A stretch of DNA of 38,641 nt from Chara braunii (GCA_003427395.1 BFEA01000021.1:4506964-4545604), one strand, 5' to 3'; positions 9,759 to 19,258 are shown, counted from the stretch's first letter. Made by a program: numbers and translations. The notes: generated from the sequence alone by a model not told the origin.

Positions 9759-10508
9759 TCACTTCGCAGGTTGTTTCCCCTTCAGTGTGGTTGCCTGCAT
9801 TGCCACTGTTTTTGCCTGTGATCGGGGCTCGGTTTCTCCGTTGGGGCCCTTAGTCACCAGTTTTTTGTGAGGCTTGTCCGCTTGGTTGGATTTGGGGAGT
9901 GACGTCTTGGGTGGATGCACCTGGGAGCTGGATGGCGTTACCTTTGGAGAACCCTCCCCTCTCCAAAACCAGTATCCCGGTTCCTGATTCTCCCCTTCGC
10001 GGAATAACCAACCGGCCAGTTTTGAGCCCTCTGCTTGCCACACACCTGGGAGTGTTTTATATGGTTTGACCAGGCCCTCCAGGGTCTTCCTTGTTGCCTT
10101 TGGATAGGTCTCATCCGTGCAGAGATGCCCCCTGACTTTGCAGGCATAACACCAGAGGTCCTGTGTGTGGCTGATGGGGACCACATATGTCTGACCTTGG
10201 TACGCGTATGTCCATTCTTCATTGAGGTGGAATGGTTTCTCCGGATCCCAGTCGAGAGCCACGAGCAGAGAGTCATCCCGTTTGGGCATAAACCGCAGAA
10301 GATCGTGCACGTAGCCTTTGACTGGCGCCAGTTCCTGTAAGTCGGCCAAGATAGCTCCTTGGACATTTAGCGGTGCGAATCTGAATTTCACCCAGAAGTT
10401 GTGTTTCATCATCAGCTCACGTCTGTCGTCCGCCGTCAAGGGAGTGGGGAAGACCATTGGCGAGCTTGGACATGTGTTGCTCTTAAAGAGAGATTCCGCA
10501 GAGAGTGT
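9759..10508 (-). pseudogene. LINE-A ORF1, 3' half
   Basis: The C-terminal half of the LINE ORF1 protein, which normally coats LINE RNA. The minus-strand frame reads VKFRFAPLNVQGAIL, then ALDWDPEKPF, then WCYACKVRGHLCTDETYP, a zinc-knuckle-like CxxCxxxxH whose last Cys is displaced or replaced by Tyr, then a basic, Pro/Lys-rich tail ending near 9759. Apparent upstream codons 10509-10562 are only the poly-A of an inserted element. The ACACTCT at the boundary (plus AGAGTGT, 10502-10508) also ends the other ORF1 half at 13774, and the two halves are in the same frame through it. ORF1 was therefore about 440 residues before disruption. Confidence 0.7.
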
Positions 10509-10690
10509 TTTTTGTTTGTTTGTTTGTTTGTTTGTTTTTTTTTGTTTTTTTTTTTTGTACAAGAAACAGCCCGAGTATGCCAGGGGCGCTGATAAGAGCA
10601 GACACCTCTAGCAAGCTCGGGGAGGCTCCATCTATTGGTGGGGAGCAACACCTGCTGGAAAACGGGTCCAGCGCCCCTATGAACAATCTG
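10509..10690 (-). mobile_element. LINE 3' tail with poly-A
   Basis: The minus strand reads GGGCGCTGGACCCG, CCAGCAGGTGTTGCTCCCC, then a stem-loop region (AGAGGTG with CGCCCCT), CTCGGGCTGTTTC and poly-A. It matches the 3' end of LINE-C, whose borders are proven by a target duplication. GCTGGA and TCCAGC form a 6-bp stem over a 7-nt loop. Just upstream the sequence is no longer LINE. Confidence 0.75.
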
Positions 10691-10830
10691 AAATCATATG
10701 AACATGCCACGTGTCCATCCTACTTGAGGGCGAGAAAAGCTTATGCACCGACATGCTGGCACGCAACGTTAGCCTAATGAGCAGCGTCAATTACCCTCAA
10801 CCGAGGGAACGGCTGCCCATCACCCTGTAA

Positions 10831-11892
10831 GATCATATCCCTACTCAGAAACCCCATCGTGTAGTCAAATCTTGCAGCACCATGAGGAGGGGAGGAGACA
10901 ATCCAAATAGGGAAGCTATCAGTAGAGACGCACACGTAGCAGAACCCCGGAACCCCCACTGCACCTCCTTGCCTGCCACGTGGCAAATCCTAGTATTTTT
11001 ACCACCGGGATATGACCCCCCGGGTAGCTTAGCAAACTCGAAATCATATAGGCTTGCCACGTGGCCACCCCTATTTAAACGCACAAATTTGTCCAAGCGG
11101 CAACGCAGGCACATATGTACAACCAGTGAACAACATTGATTACCCTCAATGAGGGGATTGACTGCCCACCCATGCACGAATTCATACCCTACCCAGAAAT
11201 ACTCATCAACAACCCAAAAAACATACATCGCGATGAGTAGAAGGGGCAATCCTCACTAAAAGCTAAAACCTAAAGGCCACGTGGCGGAACCCAAACGAGT
11301 CACACACAAAGAAATCCATAGCGCCGCTTCCCTCGGCACTTCCTGTCCTCGACACCTGACAAGAAACCGGACATCACGTTTGCAGGCCCTAATGACTCAT
11401 GCAGTGTTGGCCCGCGGCTAGAGCTGCCCTATTACCATGTGGCAACTAATCAGGTGCAGTAAGACAATCCAATATCTATCCCACCCCTTCGCACACCCAT
11501 CCCACCCCTAGCTCTCCCCCACACCCGTCCAATATGCTGAACGAGCCATTCAAACAGCCCTGTCGCCCTCCCCCTGGGTCATCAACATGATCACAAAGGA
11601 GAAAGGACACCAGGGCAGAGAAGGGGGAGGGGGAGAGAGCTGAAACCCCCACCATACTTACCACACTGTCGTTGTTGGTATTATTGATGTCGTTTTTGTT
11701 GCTGATGTTGTTGTAGTTTTTGTTGTTGTAGTCCGGCATGCACGAACTCACAATTTCCATACTTGTTCCAGTGTCATGCACAACAATCATGGTGTTGCCA
11801 GCGTCCACAATCTCTGTGTCGTGGTTGCTGTAGGTGTTGTTGCTGCTGATGTTGTTGTTGTTATTGTTGTTGTTGTTGTTGTTGTTGTTGTC
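10831..11892. repeat. Direct repeat copy 1 (~1.06 kb)
   Basis: Matches 12689-13760 at an offset of 1858-1865 bp with a few percent substitutions and small indels, such as 9 bp missing near 11251. Each copy carries three GCCACGTGGC palindromes; here they are at 10975, 11056 and 11276. A weaker internal repeat links about 10686-10840 with 11034-11200. The ends are not TG...CA, so this is not a typical LTR. Confidence 0.85.
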
Positions 11893-12438
11893 ATTATTGT
11901 CGCGCACGCCCAAGCTCACAATCCCCATGTTTGTACCACGGACCTGCACGAATTTATTGATGTCGTTGGCGTGTTTGTCAATAGCGAGGACGTCATCACC
12001 TCGAGTTTGGCCCTCCCGAATCTCGTCACAGCTGATGATGCTCGCGTCAGTATTATCTTCATCTTCCGTCCCAAAGTGCAAGTACCACTCCTCCTCCAGC
12101 GCTGCGTACACATCTTGCCCCTCCTCGAAGATGTCGTAACAACACCGCTTCAGAGTCTCCTCCTGTTGACCATGCATGAGACCATCCTCCTCCAACTCCC
12201 AGATGATCTGCATCATGTTCCTCATCACTTCCCGAAACGGCGGGTTTGATGAAGCTGCCCCCCCATCAGCCTCAAATTGAGCTCCCAATTGTGAGCGCAG
12301 TGCATCTACCATCACCTGTAAACGGCAACGAGCTGCTCGAATGGGTGAGATCCACTCGCCGACTCCTCGCTGCTTGTCTCCCATTGAAGCCATCTGCAAG
12401 TAAGAACCGCCACGAAATCCGCGCCAACGAACTCCCAC
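11476..12438 (-). CDS. Unrecognised 320-codon ORF with Asn run
   Basis: An open frame with a plausible ordered N-terminal half: GEWISPIRAARCRLQVMVDA, REVMRNMMQIIWELEEDG, and an acidic helix with YAALEEEWYLHFG. A long Asn/Asp run encoded by an (AAC)n microsatellite follows, then more Asn-rich sequence and a Ser/Gly tail. No signal peptide or membrane segment is seen. I recognise no family. The first in-frame Met gives MGVRWRGF; a second Met follows at residue 17. It lies within the chimeric insertion, so it may be the coding part of a captured host transcript. Its last 110 codons are also open in repeat copy 2. Poly-Asn ORFs arise easily by chance from microsatellites, so coding status is uncertain. 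Confidence 0.4.
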   Translation of the reverse strand: MGVRWRGFRGGSYLQMASMGDKQRGVGEWISPIRAARCRLQVMVDALRSQLGAQFEADGGAASSNPPFREVMRNMMQIIWELEEDGLMHGQQEETLKRCCYDIFEEGQDVYAALEEEWYLHFGTEDEDNTDASIISCDEIREGQTRGDDVLAIDKHANDINKFVQVRGTNMGIVSLGVRDNNDNNNNNNNNNNNNNISSNNTYSNHDTEIVDAGNTMIVVHDTGTSMEIVSSCMPDYNNKNYNNISNKNDINNTNNDSVVSMVGVSALSPSPFSALVSFLLCDHVDDPGGGRQGCLNGSFSILDGCGGELGVGWVCEGVG

Positions 12439-12439
12439 G

Positions 12440-12688
12440 CTCCCCTGCCAATCCCACTTCTAACGGGGCTGCCACGTCAGCGTCACCGTGAACGTGGGGC
12501 AAGACACGTGGCTCAAGCTACCCCCGTCAGCCCACGCGGGCGCCCGATCGCGTGGAGGGCAGCCGGGCCCTTCCGGCTGCGACCACGTGGAGTGTTAGCG
12601 CTCCCTAGCGCTAATTTTAGCGGTCCACCTGTTAGTCGACTATTGTGCTACAACCAGGGCCGGGCTCAGCACCTCTAGCTTCACCTNA
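12440..12688 (-). promoter_or_regulatory. GC-rich G-box cluster upstream of the 320-codon ORF
   Basis: The 250 bp before the ORF is GC-rich with ACGT cores: GCCACGTCAG (12470), GAACGTGGGG (about 12491), GACACGTGGC (12505) and ACCACGTGG (about 12582). CACGTG is the plant G-box bound by bZIP and bHLH factors. More GCCACGTGGC palindromes lie in the flanking repeats. Promoter function is inferred from motif density only. The N at 12687 marks a sequence discontinuity. Confidence 0.35.
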
Positions 12689-13727
12689 GATCATATCCCT
12701 ACTCAGAAACCCCATCGTGTAGTCAAATCTTGCAGCACCATGAGGAGGGGAGGAGACAATCCAAATAGGGAAGCTATCAGTAAAGACGCACACATAGCAG
12801 AACCCCGGAACCCCCACTGCACCTCCTTGCCTGCCACGTGGCGAATCCTAGTATTTTTACCACCGGGATATGACCCCCCCGGTAGCTTAGCAAGCTCGAA
12901 ATCATATAGGCATGCCACGTGGCCACCCCGATTTAAACGCACAAATTCGTCCAAGCGGCAACGCAGACACATATGTATAACCATTGAACATCATTGATTA
13001 CCCTCAATGAGGGGATTGACTGCCCACCCATGCATGAATTCATACCCTACCCAGAAATACTCATCAACAACCCAAACCATACATCGCCATGAGTAGAAGG
13101 GGCAATCTGAGCAGGCCTCACTAAAAGCTAAAACCTAAAGGCCACGTGGCGGAACCCAAACGAGTCACACATAAAGAAATCCATAGCGCCGCTTCCCTCG
13201 GCACTTCCTGTCCTCGCCACCTGACAAGAAACCGGACATCACGTTTGCAGGCCCTAATGACTCATGCAGTGTTGGCCCACAGATAGAGCTGCCGTATTAC
13301 CATGTGGCAACTAATCAGATGCGGTAAGACAATCCAATATCTATCCCACCCCTTCGCGCACCCGTCCCACCCCTAGCTCTCCCCCACACCCGTCCAATAT
13401 GTTGAACGAGCCGTTCAAACAGCCCTGTCGCTCTCCCCCCGGGTCATCAACACGATCACAAAGGAAAAAGGACACCGGGGGAGAGATGGGGGAGGGGGAG
13501 AGAGCTGAAACCCTCACCATAGTTACCACACCGTCGTTGTTGGTATTATTGATGTCGTTTTTGTTGCTGCTGTTGTTGTAGTTTTTGTTGTTGTAGTCCG
13601 GCGTGCACGAACTCACAATTTCCATACTTGTTCCAGTGTCATGCACAACAATCATGGTGTTGCCTGCATCCACAATCTCTGTGTTGTGGTTGCTGTAGGT
13701 GTTGTTGCTGCTGATGTTGTTGTTGTT

Positions 13728-13759
<32 letters not shown>

Positions 13760-13760
13760 G
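12689..13760. repeat. Direct repeat copy 2 (~1.07 kb)
   Basis: Second copy of the sequence at 10831-11892. It carries GCCACGTGGC at 12833, 12914 and 13140. In minus-strand sense it begins inside the (AAC)n tract, as a 5'-truncated copy would, and ends at the N at 12687. There is no poly-A at its end. Confidence 0.85.
13341..13673 (-). pseudogene. Truncated second copy of the Asn-rich ORF C-terminus
   Basis: 110 codons corresponding to the end of the ORF at 11476-12438, with scattered amino-acid changes and no stop. Shared words include TMIVVHDTGTSMEIVSSC and DINNTNND. The N-terminal part is absent because the repeat begins in the (AAC)n tract. Confidence 0.5.
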
Positions 13761-13773
13761 TTGTCTGGTGCAT

Positions 13774-14356
13774 AGAGTGTCAAAACTGTGATCGCAGATG
13801 CGCCTGCTGTCTCCACTAGAAAATGGTCTCCCACATCCTTGTGTGTGCGTTTGATGGCCCGTAGACGTGCATTAACCCATTTCAGTTTTTCGTTCATGCG
13901 AACTAATGCAATTTCTTTGGCGAATTCGAATTGCATTGCACTATGAGAGTAAATGGCCGTTTTATTGGCCATTGCCGGTGCGGAGAAGAGCGAGAGGGGG
14001 TAGATGTATCCATCCTCCTCTTGGAATTTCTTCTCCGGTGGCACGTGCAATTTGAATATAAAGTGACCTCTCAGCGGCTGGATGGGGTCCAGTGAGAGGA
14101 GTTTGTTTGTTGCCGTTTGGCCAGTAGAGGTTAGCGCCGCAATAAGCGTCGACGATTGCTGGCCTTTGTTGATTGGTGGGGGCGCCAGCTGATTCTGGGT
14201 CCTCAGTTTTTCAGCCCATGTCATCTGTCCCTTTGGGAAGCCTGTTGCAACCCTGGCGCCTCCCCCCTGTGTCAGCGCTGCCATAGTTTGTGCTGCCGAG
14301 TCCGTATTTGCGTTTGCTATGACTGAGGTTTGTCGTGCGGCAGGCTGGATTGGCAT
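13774..14356 (-). pseudogene. LINE-A ORF1, 5' half
   Basis: The N-terminal half of LINE ORF1. It begins MPIQPAARQTSVIANANT, followed by an Ala/Thr/Gln-rich stretch, MTWAEKL, and a folded-looking part with HFIFKLHVPPEKKF, SAMQFEFAKEIALVRMNEKL and GDHFLVETAGAS. Translation leaves the LINE at TVLTL, exactly where the 3.3-kb insertion begins. The Met at 14356 is the first in frame that leads into the conserved part. A 14568-14770 LINE-tail insertion lies upstream. ORF1 proteins diverge quickly, so the call rests mainly on its place 5' of the endonuclease and RT and on frame continuity with the other half. Confidence 0.6.
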
Positions 14357-14566
14357 GCTGTGTCTGGGTTGCCAGGGGGGGAGTGTTGAGTGGAGGTTTC
14401 TGGGCTAGTTGTTACTCGACTGCCCTTCTTCTCTTCCCCCCTATCCCTGTCCTTTCCCCCGCGACACTGTGTCAGATGGGTCGTGTGCCAGTCCCCTTCA
14501 CTATCACTCCTATAGGCCTATCACTCGTATAGACCCAAGCGCCGTGGAACTCGCTTGTTTTGTTTT

Positions 14567-14567
<1 letters not shown>

Positions 14568-14600
<33 letters not shown>

Positions 14601-14770
14601 CTCTTGCGTTATCCCTCTATCCTGGCTGTGGTAAGAGAACCGTCAGAATTGAGGGCTTATCTGTCGGGCTGCTCCATCTATTGGTGGGGAGCGACACCTG
14701 CTGGAAAACGGGTCCAGCGTCCCATTGATACAACTTTACAATACAGATATAATACAGATATTTATGTTTG
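14568..14770 (-). mobile_element. LINE 3' tail insertion with 8-bp TSD
   Basis: The minus strand reads TTGTATC, GGGACGCTGGACCCG, GTGTCGCTCCCCACCAATAG, a diverged 3' part (CCAGGATAGAGGGATAACGC), and a poly-A of about 28. TTGTTTTC at 14560-14567 and 14771-14778 is the likely target duplication. The homologous sequence at 38330-38396 lacks the insert and reads TTGTTTCC straight into GGGGCTGTGG, giving an empty-site comparison. Confidence 0.6.
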
Positions 14771-14779
14771 TTGTTTTCT

Positions 14780-16370
14780 AGGGCTGTGGTGATACATGTC
14801 TCTTCCCGGGGCTCCATTGTCCCTTGGAGCTGCTGTTTTCCCCCTTCACTTCATGGAGTACCTACTTTACTATCAGCCCAGCCCTAGTTCTGCAGCCCCC
14901 CTGAAATGAGAGAGTCCTGTTCAGCAATTCCTCTGTGCAATGTTACTATGAGGTGTATCCTATGGAATGAATAGTGAAGTCTTTCTCACCGGGCAAGGCA
15001 GCATGTAGTTGTTGGAGGTTTGATGTTTTGAAGTCTGTTCCAATTGGTCGAGGTTGTCAGATGGAGGGTATATGCGAGTGAGGGGGAGGGAGGGGGAGGA
15101 TGGGGCGATGTGTTCCAATAGGAGGGAAATGGTCGGGGTTTGCATGAGGCGAGAGAAGGATGGGGGGCGAGGTTATGCCTGGCCAAGTTGATGATAAGGA
15201 ATCTGCCTCGCTTTGTTCTTCTGTGCCGATCTTGGATTCTTGTTCCTTCCGTTTATGTGACACTCCCCCCTCCCCCCTTCACGCCCGCTTACGACACAAT
15301 CTGCCACGCTTCATGCCGGCATGAACTCCTACTTCTCTCCCCGATTGCAGAGACCTCTGTTTTCCTGTCTTCACGCCGCAGCCCTATTGTCATGGCCTTG
15401 TCGTATCACCCTTTGCCATCTGTGCTCTTTGACCAGTTTCCGTCGCACCCACGCCCGCGCCTCCCCTCTCAGTTCCCCTATCCTTCAGAGTCTCCCTTCA
15501 CCTCCAGTGGCGTTTCCTTGCTTTTCTGTCACTCCCCGCTACCTGACCTCCTAGACCTCCCCTCTTTGCTGTGTTCGCGTCGTCTTCTCTGGATCCGGAT
15601 GCGCCGCTTTTCGTTTCTCGGCACGCTTCTCTTCTTCTTCTTCGGGAGTGTTCACGTCGTCTTCCACCCTCGTCGTCGCACTTGGTAACTATCATTCCTC
15701 TTCCTCTACAGTCTACCAGTGCTTCTCTATTCTCCTGTTCGCGCCGCACGTGCTTCAGATCCGTCCGCCAATCTCGTTATACCCACCCCACCGGACGCGC
15801 ACCCACCCCACCGGACGCGCACGTTGTTTTCCTCTATCCAACTGCCTTCACTTCCCACTATCTTTCATTTTTCAGTTATCGCATTAGGGTTATCAACACG
15901 TTTTCACTGAGTGTCCATTTCCTTACGCAAGGGCGTCTTTCGTCGACTGCAGGATGCTCGTATCCTGTCCTCTTCGTCGCTCCCTCATCCGAACCACACC
16001 ATATTCCTTACCTCCTGAGTAACTCCTTCTCCAACGGCGATGGTGTCAATGCTTTTCGTCCACCTCGAAGTTGTCAAGGTTTCAGGTCACAAGACCGCCA
16101 GGCCCACCGGCTGGTTCGCTCCCTACGCACTCGCTATTTCCCCTGGTGCATTCTGACTCACATGCAAAGCGCACCCCCTATCCCACTATCCTACCTCAGT
16201 GTGACCAGCACTCAGAACCATTACCCTACCAATGGGCAGGTAACTTGCTTCTTCTTCTTTCTTTCTTTCTTCTTATTCTTCTTATTCTTTCCCTCCCTCT
16301 CCTCTAAAGTTCATTCATTTATTTTTGCCATTGGACGACATTGTACTTTCTCATGATAGTGTACTTCAAA
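14780..16370. other. No gene; likely LINE-A 5' region and unclassified DNA
   Basis: 14780-14835 matches 38340-38396 (GGGCTGTGGT, CTTGGAGCTGCT), so it may be the 5' UTR of this LINE family in minus orientation. 15200-16320 is pyrimidine-rich on the plus strand and includes a short duplication of CCACCCCACCGGACGCGCA (15781-15822) and TTCTT repeats (16249-16300). Long plus-strand frames here have Ser/Pro/Leu composition from CT-rich DNA and show no domain. Confidence 0.45.
16171..16246 (+). repeat. Dispersed repeat shared with 24612-24692
   Basis: GCACCCCCTATCCC, TGTGACCAGCA and ACCCTACCA occur in the same order and spacing at 24612-24692. The second copy lies just past the 3' end of the LINE-B coding remnant. 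The family is not recognised. Confidence 0.7.
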
Positions 16371-16433
16371 ATTGGCCAGGAACATAACATTGGCATCGGA
16401 GTGAATTCTACTTGCTGGTGAGAGTTGACTTAA

Positions 16434-16492
16434 ATACCCTAACCCTCACCTAAGTGGTTAGGCCAGACCACTTAGGGTTAGGGTTGGTCCGC
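16434..16492. repeat. Telomere-like inverted repeat
   Basis: CTAAGTGGT (16450-16458) pairs with ACCACTTAG (16467-16475) over an 8-nt loop. Outside this stem, CCCTAACCCT on the left faces GGGTTAGGGTT on the right with a 3-nt bulge. It may lie within a gypsy LTR. Confidence 0.6.
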
Positions 16493-16807
16493 AGTGGGAC
16501 GTGGGCCAGGGTGGATTGGGGAAGCTTCCCCCACCGGGTTAGGTCGTGTTGGGTCGACACTAAACCTGACCAAGTTGATTGAGAGTGAGCTTGTGGTGGT
16601 GAGACACATCAAGACGACTTCATGCGACAATTTGGGAGAGGCGGCAGTGAGCGACACTCACACATGGAATCAGACCTAAGGGAGAGACTTGGTGACTTAA
16701 GGGTCTCCATCAAGTAGGTGATCTTAAGGGAGGTAGCCATTCCGCATCTACGGACTGCAGGTTGCTACTTTGTTCTTCAACATCGGTGGGGGATCCGGCG
16801 TTGCACT

Positions 16808-16824
16808 TTGGTGTTAGAGTCAGA
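16808..16824 (+). other. Probable tRNA-Met primer-binding site of gypsy element
   Basis: TTGGTGTTAGAGTCAGA differs from the usual plant initiator-Met primer site TTGGTATCAGAGCCAGG only by transitions. It lies 2 bp after a CA that could end an LTR (16804-16805) and about 0.95 kb before the gag frame, as expected for a Ty3/gypsy leader. The LTR start is not identified, and a weaker look-alike occurs near 16390. Confidence 0.45.
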
Positions 16825-17770
16825 CCTTCCTACATGATAGGCCACTAGTGTAGAGGTAGCAAATAGGGTTAGGAGGACTATATGAGGAGGGGGGGTAGTT
16901 ATAATTCACCTTAGACTCCGGGGTACTCAGGTAAGTGTCGTGCATCTAAGGGTTGCCCATGTGTGTGTGCACGGTATTGTTTGCCTTGTTGAGGTACTTT
17001 TGGGTCTCTTTCCTACTCCTATGAAGTCTTGGTTGTGTGCATCGGTGTCCAAACTACTTACTGACCTGAATGATGGAGAGATGACGTATCTTGCTTTGAA
17101 TGTCATATCTTTCTAGTAGTTTCTAGATTGTTTTGTCTTTTTCATTATGAATAGATGTAGTATGTAGGTTCTCTCTTAAAGTTAAAAATTGTTTTTCAGT
17201 ACGGTAGAGGCAGGAAGGAGGACCTTGTGGTACTCTTCTTGCTTGGGACTTGATCGCGACCTACGTGGGACCCCTTGGGACTCAGTAGGACCAGGCCCAA
17301 ACAAGAAGGGCCCCTTGGACTCAAATCTGATGCAGTGTCGCTCTCTTTTCCGTCTAGAATTTGTTGCTTTTCTTTTTTATTAGAGCACACGTTGTCGAGG
17401 GGATCTCAGCTGAGATGTTTTGCGGGCTAATAACACACAATCTGATGCTTGACCCGCACCTTATACACCACTCAATTCTCCATTGTTGTATGTCGTCACT
17501 TGTAGTCTGATTTGTTGTACTTTGACGGTGCCGATCGGATTAGGCTCGAGGGGATCTCATACTTGGTCTGGCCGGACTAAAAAGTGGAGTCAGAACTCTC
17601 TTCTAAATTATCTTTATTTTATTTTTTTGTTAGTTGCTCTCTGGTCCAAATATTTTGTCGCTCCGGCTATGAGTTCTACCTTCTCTGCTTGTGCTTTTTA
17701 GTCTGTTTATTTTATTGAAGTCCGTTTTATGTCCCTCACGACGCGTGGATAAGAGAGAAGAGAGAGAGAG
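16825..17770 (+). other. Gypsy leader region, no gene
   Basis: Between the probable primer site and the first gag codons. No frame here shows a domain. There is a GT-rich, pyrimidine-rich leader and a purine tract (GAGAGAAGAGAGAGAGAG) at 17752-17769 immediately before gag. Confidence 0.35.
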
Positions 17771-17773
17771 GTC

Positions 17774-18265
17774 GTGGCAACTGAAGGATCTAGTAGTTCC
17801 AACATGGCACCAACCAAGCTTTCTGAGATCCTAAGGCCGCAAGTGGATGCAGCGGATTACAAGGATAAACCGTTGTACCTGACCCTCTACCAAAAGGAAA
17901 TGGCCAAGGAGGAGGAGGAAGAGGCTAAGCGGAAAGCAGTCGCTCAAGGTCTCGAGACTATTTTCAAAACAGTCTCAACCATGTCTGATGTAGATATCAA
18001 GAAAAATCTGGTCATGTACGTACGATCCCTCATAGATTGTCATTTGCTCAACGAGTTTTCAAGTATAAAGTCCCAACTACTCGACGAAATGAGTCGGCTG
18101 CGTACTAGATGGCAGATATGGCCAAGCAGCATCACAATCAGATACAACAATTTACAATCATGCATCAGACCCAAATTTCAAACTCTCTTCCCCTACCTCT
18201 CGTTGCTAACCGTTATACCTTTGCACCTCTCCATAATTCTTCCTCTTCTTATTCTTCTTCGTTAA
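17774..18265 (+). pseudogene. Gypsy gag, N-terminal part
   Basis: Starts with a Ser-rich N-terminus, then APTKLSEILRPQVDAADYKD, a strongly acidic/basic coiled coil (KEMAKEEEEEAKRKAVAQGL) and a helix ending LLDEMSRL. After about 18110 the frame turns into low-complexity sequence. The segment precedes the conserved gag domain and is in the right place for the N-terminal Gag region of the same element. It is broken from the next part by a frameshift. Confidence 0.55.
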
Positions 18266-18357
18266 GCTTGGTGGCAAGTCTTTCAAGACCTACAACAAGT
18301 GCAGATTCCGTTGCCGCTACAAGTGACAGCACATGAAATTTTGCAACTGGTGCGGCC

Positions 18358-18960
18358 TTGAGATCGGACCCAGCAATGGCTGGTCCCAGCTATAGCAGTC
18401 CATACATGGACAGAAAGGCGGTGATGATACCGTCCAGATACGATGACAAAGGAGATGTTGAGTCTTGGATCAGCTCCATGAGAGCTGACTTTGAGATACA
18501 GGATACTCAAAGAGCGAACCAGTTCTTGATCCTAGGGACGAACGTCGAGGCTGTCATAAGAGGTTTCCTAGAAGTCCAAGCTTTGCAAGCTGAGTATCCA
18601 AAGATCGATCAAACGAAGTGGTTTAAAGTTACATCGGTTGTTGCTCTCGAAGAGATACTAATTGCGATGTACAAGGAACCACATGCTGCAACTAGAGTAA
18701 GGATCCAACTTTACGAGCTTAAGCGCAACAAGTGGTAGGGCACCATGCACAAATTGCAGTTGCATGTCAACAAACTCTTTGCGACACCGGGATTGTAACT
18801 GATAGCGCAATCGTGTTTGGATGTTGTCAAAGGTACAATTCTCACCACTTTCACAAATTGCCTAGGCAGGGATTTCTTTGGTTATACAATTATATTAATT
18901 GGTTTTCCTTAATGAAGGATGTAGTTAATCTCGAGGTATGAGACCTCTTTACCACAGCAA
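18358..18960 (+). pseudogene. Gypsy gag, capsid-like domain
   Basis: The capsid-type Gag domain of Ty3/gypsy elements. SRYDDKGDVESWISSMRADF matches the usual opening in which a short acidic segment precedes W and a helix. ALEEILIAMYKEP and YELKRNKW follow. A TAG at 18736-18738 directly precedes GTMHKLQLHVNKLF, where the family has a W-x-GT-hx-Q motif, so the domain continues through a nonsense mutation. The end near 18940 gives KDVVNLEV followed by TGA. Three or more stops make it inactive. The protease and zinc knuckle lie downstream in order. Confidence 0.75.
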
Positions 18961-19258
18961 GCAGCAAAAAAAATGTTTGTTCGTAGACGGTTTCGTGATA
19001 GCAACCGTCTTCTTGTGCTTGACTTGATGGAGGTAAAAGGGAAGGCCGAAGCAAATGACCCCACTCTCGGCGACAACCAAAAACAGAATGTTGATACAGC
19101 CTATTCTTCAACCTAAGAATCCAAGATCAATAACAAAGAGGAAAATTTTGCTGCCTTCAAAAAGTTTGTCAAAACTGAAACTCAGTAAGAGAGTCAAAAT
19201 CCCAACCAATCTGGAGGACGCAAGTAGTAAACCTTGGGTTAAGCTCCGGATCAGTGAG

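Larger units (their letters stand above)
10502..13780 (-). mobile_element. 3.3-kb LINE-tailed chimeric insertion in LINE-A ORF1
   Basis: AGAGTGT at 10502-10508 and 13774-13780 flanks the insertion, and both copies lie in the same ORF1 frame. On the minus strand the insert starts near 13773, runs through two partial copies of a non-LINE sequence (12689-13760 and 10831-11892, with 0.8 kb between them), then enters a LINE 3' tail (about 10690-10560) and ends in a poly-A with TTTG interruptions (plus 10509-10558). The structure of unrelated 5' sequence, LINE 3' end, A-tail and target duplication is that of LINE-mediated chimeric retrocopies made by template switching. The single N at 12687, exactly where the second copy starts, warns that part of the length may be an assembly error. 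Confidence 0.65.

Noticed and set aside
10831-13760. The 1.06-kb direct repeats as LTRs of an LTR retrotransposon
   Set aside because: No TG...CA ends, no primer-binding site or polypurine tract, a 0.8-kb interior with no gag/pol, and the outer borders are explained by a non-LTR insertion.
15140-16356. Long Ser/Pro/Leu plus-strand frames
   Set aside because: These are the expected translation of pyrimidine-rich DNA; no start context, domain or repeat-free core.
16434-16492. True interstitial telomere array
   Set aside because: Only two to three TTAGGG-like units, in inverted arrangement; better described as a hairpin.
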